Program-made: the position numbers and the translations under genes
Shown here: piece by piece, positions 60,164 through 64,000 of the stretch
How positions within the stretch are numbered: position 1 is the stretch's first letter
Layout: each line of letters begins with the position of its first letter
Notes under the pieces: generated by a model
Told to the model about the DNA's origin: nothing
What the model saw: the letters and a program-made list of their open reading frames with translations, nothing else
Database searches by the model: none
DNA from: JAIOSF01 sp047159865
GTDB taxonomy: Bacteria; Campylobacterota; Campylobacteria; Campylobacterales; Arcobacteraceae
Direction: 5' to 3'
NCBI RefSeq assembly: GCF_047159865.1
Contig: NZ_AP038804.1
Location: 1,302,001-1,366,000 of the forward strand
DNA: 64,000 nucleotides

Positions 60164-61969
60164 ATGAGTAAAATGGGAAGAAGAGAATTTGTATATATGA
60201 TGGCAATGCTAGGAGCTGCGCCTATATTTGCAAACTCTCATACACGAATGGTAGAGTCAGGTAAAGCAGATGATTACTACAAGTTAAAGAGTTTTGGTAA
60301 TGTAAGACTTATGCATATGACAGATAGTCATGCTCAGTTAAACCCTGTATATTTTAGAGAACCAAGTGTAAATTTAGGACTTCATTCAAATTTTGGAAAA
60401 GTACCACATATTGTTGGAGACAAACTTCTAGATCATTATGGAATTAAAGGTGATAAAAGACTTGAATATGCATTTTCATGTGTAAACTTTGAAAAACATG
60501 CAGAAGTTATGGGAAGAGTTGGTGGATTTGCACAACTTAAAACTGTTATAGATTATTTGAAAAATAACTTTGGCGCTGAAAAAACTTTATTGCTTGATGG
60601 TGGAGATACTTGGCAAGGAAGCTGGACATCTTTACAAACACGAGGTAAAGATATGGTTGGTGCTATGAATAAACTTGGTGTTGATGTAGCTGTTGGACAC
60701 TGGGAATTTACATATAAAGCTGAAGAAGTTTTAGAAAATGTAAAACTTTTAGATGCAGAATTTTTAGCTCAAAATATTCTAGTAAAAGAAGATTCAATGA
60801 TGGAAGGTGTAGAAGCTTATGATGAAGATACTGGTCATGCTTTTAAACCATATACAATAAAAGAGATGAATGGTAATCGTATTGCTATTGTAGGACAAGC
60901 TTTCCCATATACAACTATAGCAAATCCACAAAGAAATATTCCTGATTGGTCATTTGGAATCAATGAAGACTCTATGCAAGAATTAGTTGATGAGATTAGA
61001 GAAGATGAAAAACCTGATGCTCTTATTGTTTTATCTCATAATGGTTTTGATGTTGATAAAAAAATGGCTGAAGTTTGTACAGGAATCGATTTTATTATGG
61101 GTGGACATACTCATGATGGTGTACCTGAAGCAGTACCAGTTAAAAATGAATCAGGTACTACTTATGTTTGTAATGCTGGATCTAATGGTAAGTTTTTAAA
61201 TGTACTTGATATAGAATGTAAAAATGGAAAAGTAGTTGATCATAGATTTACATTACTTCCTATCTTCTCAGATTTAGTTCCAGAAGATAAAGAGATGAAA
61301 AAATATATCGAAAGTGTAAGAAAACCGTATCTTTCAGATTTAAATAGAGTATTAGCTACAACTGATGAAACACTATTTAGAAGAGGGAACTTTAACGGTT
61401 CTTGGGATCAAATTATTTGTGATAGTTTAATTGAAGTAAAAGGTGCAGATATTTCATTATCTCCAGGTTTTAGATGGGGAACAACTATTATGCCAGGTCA
61501 AGCTATTACATTTGATGATTTAGCAACACAAACAGCACTTACTTATCCTGAAACTTATGTAAATGAATTTACAGGGGCTCAAGTACATGCAACTTTAGAA
61601 GATGTTGCTGATAACTTATTTCATAAAGATCCATTTAGACAATCAGGTGGAGATATGGTAAGAACAGGTGGTATCTCTTATAGAATTAATCCTATGGAAG
61701 AACTTGGAAAAAGAATTACTAATATAGTTTTAACAAAAACAGGAAAACCACTTGAAGCAAATAAAAAGTATAAAGTAGCTGGTTGGTCTACAGTAAATAC
61801 AGTTTCTCCAGGAAAACCAATTTGGGAAGTTACTGAAGAGTATTTAAAAAATATGAAACATATCAGTAATCTTAAAGTTGATACTCCAGATATGGTTGGA
61901 GTAAAAGGTAATCCAGGTATCGATGATAAATATAATAAACATCAATATAAAGCAGTAAAAAGAGGCTAG
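60164..61969 (+). CDS. soxB: Thiosulfohydrolase SoxB
   Basis: SoxB is the dimanganese enzyme that cleaves sulfate from SoxY-bound thiosulfonate. The 601-residue protein has a twin-arginine N-terminus (MGRREFVYMM), metal ligands Asp54 and His56 (HMTDSHAQ), LLDGGDTWQGS, VGHWEFTY, LSHNGFDVD and GGHTHDGVPE, and a 5'-nucleotidase-like C-terminal domain. Normal length for SoxB (about 560-600). It ends at a strong terminator that overlaps its stop codon. Confidence 0.98.
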   Translation: MSKMGRREFVYMMAMLGAAPIFANSHTRMVESGKADDYYKLKSFGNVRLMHMTDSHAQLNPVYFREPSVNLGLHSNFGKVPHIVGDKLLDHYGIKGDKRLEYAFSCVNFEKHAEVMGRVGGFAQLKTVIDYLKNNFGAEKTLLLDGGDTWQGSWTSLQTRGKDMVGAMNKLGVDVAVGHWEFTYKAEEVLENVKLLDAEFLAQNILVKEDSMMEGVEAYDEDTGHAFKPYTIKEMNGNRIAIVGQAFPYTTIANPQRNIPDWSFGINEDSMQELVDEIREDEKPDALIVLSHNGFDVDKKMAEVCTGIDFIMGGHTHDGVPEAVPVKNESGTTYVCNAGSNGKFLNVLDIECKNGKVVDHRFTLLPIFSDLVPEDKEMKKYIESVRKPYLSDLNRVLATTDETLFRRGNFNGSWDQIICDSLIEVKGADISLSPGFRWGTTIMPGQAITFDDLATQTALTYPETYVNEFTGAQVHATLEDVADNLFHKDPFRQSGGDMVRTGGISYRINPMEELGKRITNIVLTKTGKPLEANKKYKVAGWSTVNTVSPGKPIWEVTEEYLKNMKHISNLKVDTPDMVGVKGNPGIDDKYNKHQYKAVKRG

Positions 61970-61988
61970 ATTTTCTAGCCTTTTTTTA
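61963..61988 (+). terminator. Intrinsic terminator after soxB
   Basis: AGGCTAGA and TCTAGCCT form an 8-bp perfect stem around TTT, followed by seven T. The soxB stop codon is part of the stem. Confidence 0.92.
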
Positions 61989-62014
61989 TAAATAAAATAT
62001 TAAAAGGAAATTGA

Positions 62015-62821
62015 ATGATAAAATATAATTCAAAGTTACTTTTAGCTTCAGTATTTTGTGGGCTATTAACTACAAATATTTATAGTAAAGATATAGTAAC
62101 AGAAGCACAGTGTAATACAAAAGGTGATGAGTTTATTTTTGCTGAAAATGAGTGTATTCAGTACTATGTATCCGAAGGTGACACAGAATCAGAGATAAAT
62201 ATTTTAGTACATGGTACATGGCCAGAGGGTACAAATACTTTAGCAAGATATGCTCCATTTGCTGAAAACTTAGCAATGTCTACAGATGTAACTACAATTG
62301 CTGTTGCATTACCTGGGTATTCTAGCTCTTCAACAAATAACTTTCAAGCATTAAGTCATAATGGGGAGGAAAATTTAGCGGCTCAAAAAAGTTATATAAC
62401 ATTTTTATCAGAACTTGTGACTAAATTGAAAGAAAAGTATGATGCTACAAAAGTAAACTATATAGGTCATTCAGCAGGTGCTATGATGGGTTCTACTCTT
62501 ACTGGATTTACTCCAGGTCTTTTAGATACAATCACTTCAGCAGGTGGAAGATATGATATTCATGAAGTAGTAAAATCTGATAAAGATTTAGTATCTTTAA
62601 TTGACTATATAGATAAAGTTGATTCAAGTACAGAGTTTTTGTTAATTTATGGAACAAAAGATACTATTTCTAAGCCATCAGTTACAAAAAAATTCTATCA
62701 AATCTTAGAAGAAAAAGGATTAACAGCTACACTTATTGAAGTTGAAGGTGCACCACACTTAGATTTAGATATGACAAGTGAATCTGTTGATGCAATCGTA
62801 GAGATGTTAGATAAAGAATAA
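62015..62821 (+). CDS. Secreted alpha/beta hydrolase in the sox cluster
   Basis: The 268-residue protein has a signal peptide (LLLASVFCGLLTTNIYS) and an alpha/beta hydrolase fold: oxyanion region NILVHGTWPEG, nucleophile elbow YIGHSAGAMMG, acid region in LLIYGTKDTI, and His in GAPHLDLD. It should be a periplasmic esterase or lipase. It lies 45 bases after soxB beyond a terminator; the 26 free bases hold an AAAAGGAAA ribosome site but no clear promoter. A sulfur-oxidation role is only positional. Confidence 0.85.
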   Translation: MIKYNSKLLLASVFCGLLTTNIYSKDIVTEAQCNTKGDEFIFAENECIQYYVSEGDTESEINILVHGTWPEGTNTLARYAPFAENLAMSTDVTTIAVALPGYSSSSTNNFQALSHNGEENLAAQKSYITFLSELVTKLKEKYDATKVNYIGHSAGAMMGSTLTGFTPGLLDTITSAGGRYDIHEVVKSDKDLVSLIDYIDKVDSSTEFLLIYGTKDTISKPSVTKKFYQILEEKGLTATLIEVEGAPHLDLDMTSESVDAIVEMLDKE

Positions 62822-62837
62822 AATTTATTCTTTATCT
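62809..62837. terminator. 29-bp palindrome over the ends of hydrolase and soxW-like genes
   Basis: AGATAAAGAATAAA and TTTATTCTTTATCT are perfect 14-base arms around one A. It holds the stop codons of both convergent genes, so both proteins end in DKE. Confidence 0.65.
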
Positions 62838-63303
62838 CCTTTCCCTTTTTTGATATTCTCTAAATACTCAAAAAAACTCATCTCCTCAAAAGCATTAGTT
62901 ATCATAAAATTTAAAATATGTTGAAATTTTTCAGTCGAACGAAACCCTCTTGCTTTGTAAACTATCTCATTCTTACTATCTAAAAATAATACTGTTGGAT
63001 AAAAATTTACTTCTAACTTATGTGCGAAATCTTTATTTGTATAAGTTTTATTATTAAAAATAATGGTATCTGACTCATCAATATTGATACTACTAAAAGT
63101 AAAATTTGTTTGAACTGTTTTTTGAATTTTTACATCTTTTAGTGTGATTTTTTTCATTCTATTACAATATCCACAATTATTCATATGGAAAAATATGATT
63201 CGTTGTTTTTTTTATCCTCTATTAGATCAAAATTAATTTTTTTATTTTCTGCATAAATATTTGATATGAAAAAAATTGTTAATAATAGTAGTAATTTATT
63301 CAT
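62825..63303 (-). pseudogene. SoxW-like periplasmic thioredoxin, reading frame broken at an A8 tract
   Basis: An ATG at 63303 starts a signal peptide (MNKLLLLLTIFFISNIYA, then ENKKINFDLIEDK), but this frame stops after about 40 codons. The thioredoxin part continues in the next frame: upstream of its first ATG (63184) the frame reads KKQRIIFFHMNNCGYCNRM, ideal thioredoxin-fold sequence with active site CGYC. The two join perfectly if the run of eight A (63206-63213 as T on the plus strand) had nine. The restored protein would have about 159 residues, with KLEVNFYPTVLFLD as cis-Pro region. Possibilities are phase variation, slippage-corrected expression, a true mutation or a sequencing error. 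The 62825-63184 part alone lacks a ribosome site and signal. It follows the DsrE gene by 9 bases. Confidence 0.7.
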
Positions 63304-63312
63304 TTCTTTTCT

Positions 63313-63750
63313 TTAATATGGTGTAACTTCAAAGTAACCAGCAACTTGTTTTTCGATTACTTCTACTATTCCTGCTTGAACATAAGATAAATCATCTATT
63401 AAATCATCTTTTGTCCAATGCATACTTGCCATAGTATTTTTACAAGCAATAAACTCTACATCATAGTCCATTAGTGATGAAATTCGTATCAATGTATCTT
63501 TATCATAATCTTTTTTTAATACTCTCACTCCACTTCCATAAGCAACTACAGAAATATTTATAGCTTCTGCTGGATATTCTTTAAGTACATTATAAATTGC
63601 ACCTAAAGTTGAATTCACTGTTTTTTCATCTGATACATGAAGTTTAATAACCCATTTTCTAGGATTATCAAATGTAGGTTGAGGATCACTTAAATCCATT
63701 TGTCCATAAGATAGTATTGTAAGACAGAATAATAGTATTAGTTTTTTCAT
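63313..63750 (-). CDS. Periplasmic DsrE/DsrF-like protein
   Basis: The 145-residue protein has a signal peptide (MKKLILLFCLTILSYG) and a DsrE-type fold: KWVIKLHVSDEKTVNSTLGAIYNVL, ISVVAYGSGVRVL, and Cys103 in VEFIACKNTMASMHW, the position that carries sulfur in related proteins. Members of this family near sox genes probably transfer or bind persulfide sulfur. It is the first gene of a two-gene minus-strand unit with the SoxW-like gene and is divergent from adk. Confidence 0.87.
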   Translation of the reverse strand: MKKLILLFCLTILSYGQMDLSDPQPTFDNPRKWVIKLHVSDEKTVNSTLGAIYNVLKEYPAEAINISVVAYGSGVRVLKKDYDKDTLIRISSLMDYDVEFIACKNTMASMHWTKDDLIDDLSYVQAGIVEVIEKQVAGYFEVTPY

Positions 63751-63784
63751 ATTTTACCTTTTGTGTAAATTTATACATGATTTG

Positions 63785-63790
63785 ATTATA
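63785..63790 (-). promoter_or_regulatory. -10 promoter element for the DsrE gene
   Basis: On the minus strand TATAAT lies 34 bases before the DsrE ATG, in the 122-base gap shared with adk. Confidence 0.45.
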
Positions 63791-63837
63791 TAATAGATCT
63801 TATAAAAACAGTATGATAAAATTTAAATAATATTAGA

Positions 63838-63843
63838 TATAAT
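63838..63843 (+). promoter_or_regulatory. -10 promoter element for adk
   Basis: GATATAATAC contains consensus TATAAT 29 bases before the adk ATG; GTAAGGAAAAAC is the ribosome site. Confidence 0.55.
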
Positions 63844-63872
63844 ACATTAATTAAACATAAGTAAGGAAAAAC

Positions 63873-64000
63873 ATGAAAAAATTATTTTTAATCATAGGCG
63901 CACCAGGAAGTGGTAAAACAACAGATGCAGAATTAATTGCAGCTAAACATGAAGATATCACACATTATAGTACAGGTGATATGTTTAGAGCTGAAGTTGC
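63873..64000 (+). CDS. adk: Adenylate kinase, N-terminal part (cut by window end)
   Basis: Only the first 42 residues are visible. They contain the P-loop GAPGSGKTTDAELIA and the following THYSTGDMFRAEVA, where adenylate kinases have the STGD-LR NMP-binding motif. The enzyme interconverts AMP, ADP and ATP. The frame is open to the end of the window. A different small nucleoside monophosphate kinase is possible but unlikely. Confidence 0.9.
   Translation, partial: MKKLFLIIGAPGSGKTTDAELIAAKHEDITHYSTGDMFRAEV

Noticed and set aside
60987..61199. Hydrophobic frame inside soxB
   Set aside because: Shadow of soxB caused by AT-rich codons; soxB is clearly the coding frame.
62825..63184. Free-standing cytosolic thioredoxin starting at ATG 63184
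   Set aside because: No ribosome site precedes that ATG, and the same frame continues upstream with ideal thioredoxin sequence up to a stop at the A8 tract; a signal peptide waits in the adjacent frame.

Overview
The window is a low-GC, very gene-dense bacterial chromosome segment with no rRNA, tRNA, CRISPR array or insertion sequence that I can see. Protein content and gene order point to Campylobacterota (former Epsilonproteobacteria), most likely an Arcobacter-like organism. The grounds are: a single contiguous soxCDXYZA...B cluster, the fabZ-lpxA-clpX-mreB-mreC string, AguA/AguB putrescine synthesis next to queD/queE, a cytosolic chemoreceptor with a CZB domain, and extended -10 (TGnTATAAT) promoters with weak -35 boxes. 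The taxonomic call is inference from the sequence, not a database match.

Layout. 1-7.4 kb: the 3' end of mfd, a membrane protein with VEK repeats, an HI0933-type flavoprotein, then a signalling block (soluble CZB chemoreceptor, single-domain response regulator, PAS histidine kinase) and a YmdB-type phosphoesterase. 7.4-11 kb: an orphan ParA-like ATPase with a small membrane partner, ubiE, xseA, cheW. 11-21 kb (minus strand): HAD phosphatase, efp, serA, rpsA, ispH, aroA, pheT, pheS. 21-27 kb (plus): a long run of HIT protein, unknown protein, queD, queE, secreted protein, aguA, aguB, fabG, followed by acpP-fabF-accA. 29.5-36 kb: nfo and a small lipoprotein, ribE facing mreC-mreB-clpX-lpxA-fabZ. 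36-39 kb: BI-1 protein, stand-alone ThiD2, FxsA, DsbC-like protein, hemC. 39-44.3 kb (minus): truA, LptF/G permease, prepilin peptidase, uppS, coaBC, rraA. 44.6-51 kb: a Fur-box porin, then an accessory-looking operon for adenosylcobalamin-dependent glutamate mutase (S, E and the L reactivator) with an AMP-forming ligase. 51-54 kb: yqiA, moeA, a MOSC protein and a degenerate HD-GYP protein. 54.2-63.8 kb: the Sox thiosulfate-oxidation cluster with accessory genes (lipoprotein, rhodanese, alpha/beta hydrolase, frameshifted SoxW-like thioredoxin, DsrE protein). The window ends in the start of adk.

How the parts fit. SoxXA attaches thiosulfate to the SoxY carrier (held by SoxZ), SoxB releases sulfate, and the molybdenum enzyme SoxC with cytochrome SoxD oxidises the remaining sulfane sulfur. 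moeA and the MOSC gene just upstream could supply or handle the molybdenum cofactor, though that link is only positional. The most unusual module is glutamate mutase plus ligase: the substrate-binding arginines are kept, no methylaspartate-degrading gene is nearby, and the last gene is an acyl-adenylating enzyme, which suggests 3-methylaspartate is made for attachment to something rather than for catabolism.

Other points worth attention are a one-base break in a poly-A tract of the soxW-like gene, a lipoprotein that seems to start at ATT, a probably leaderless ribE mRNA, and the observation that all six convergent gene pairs carry an inverted repeat at their meeting point.
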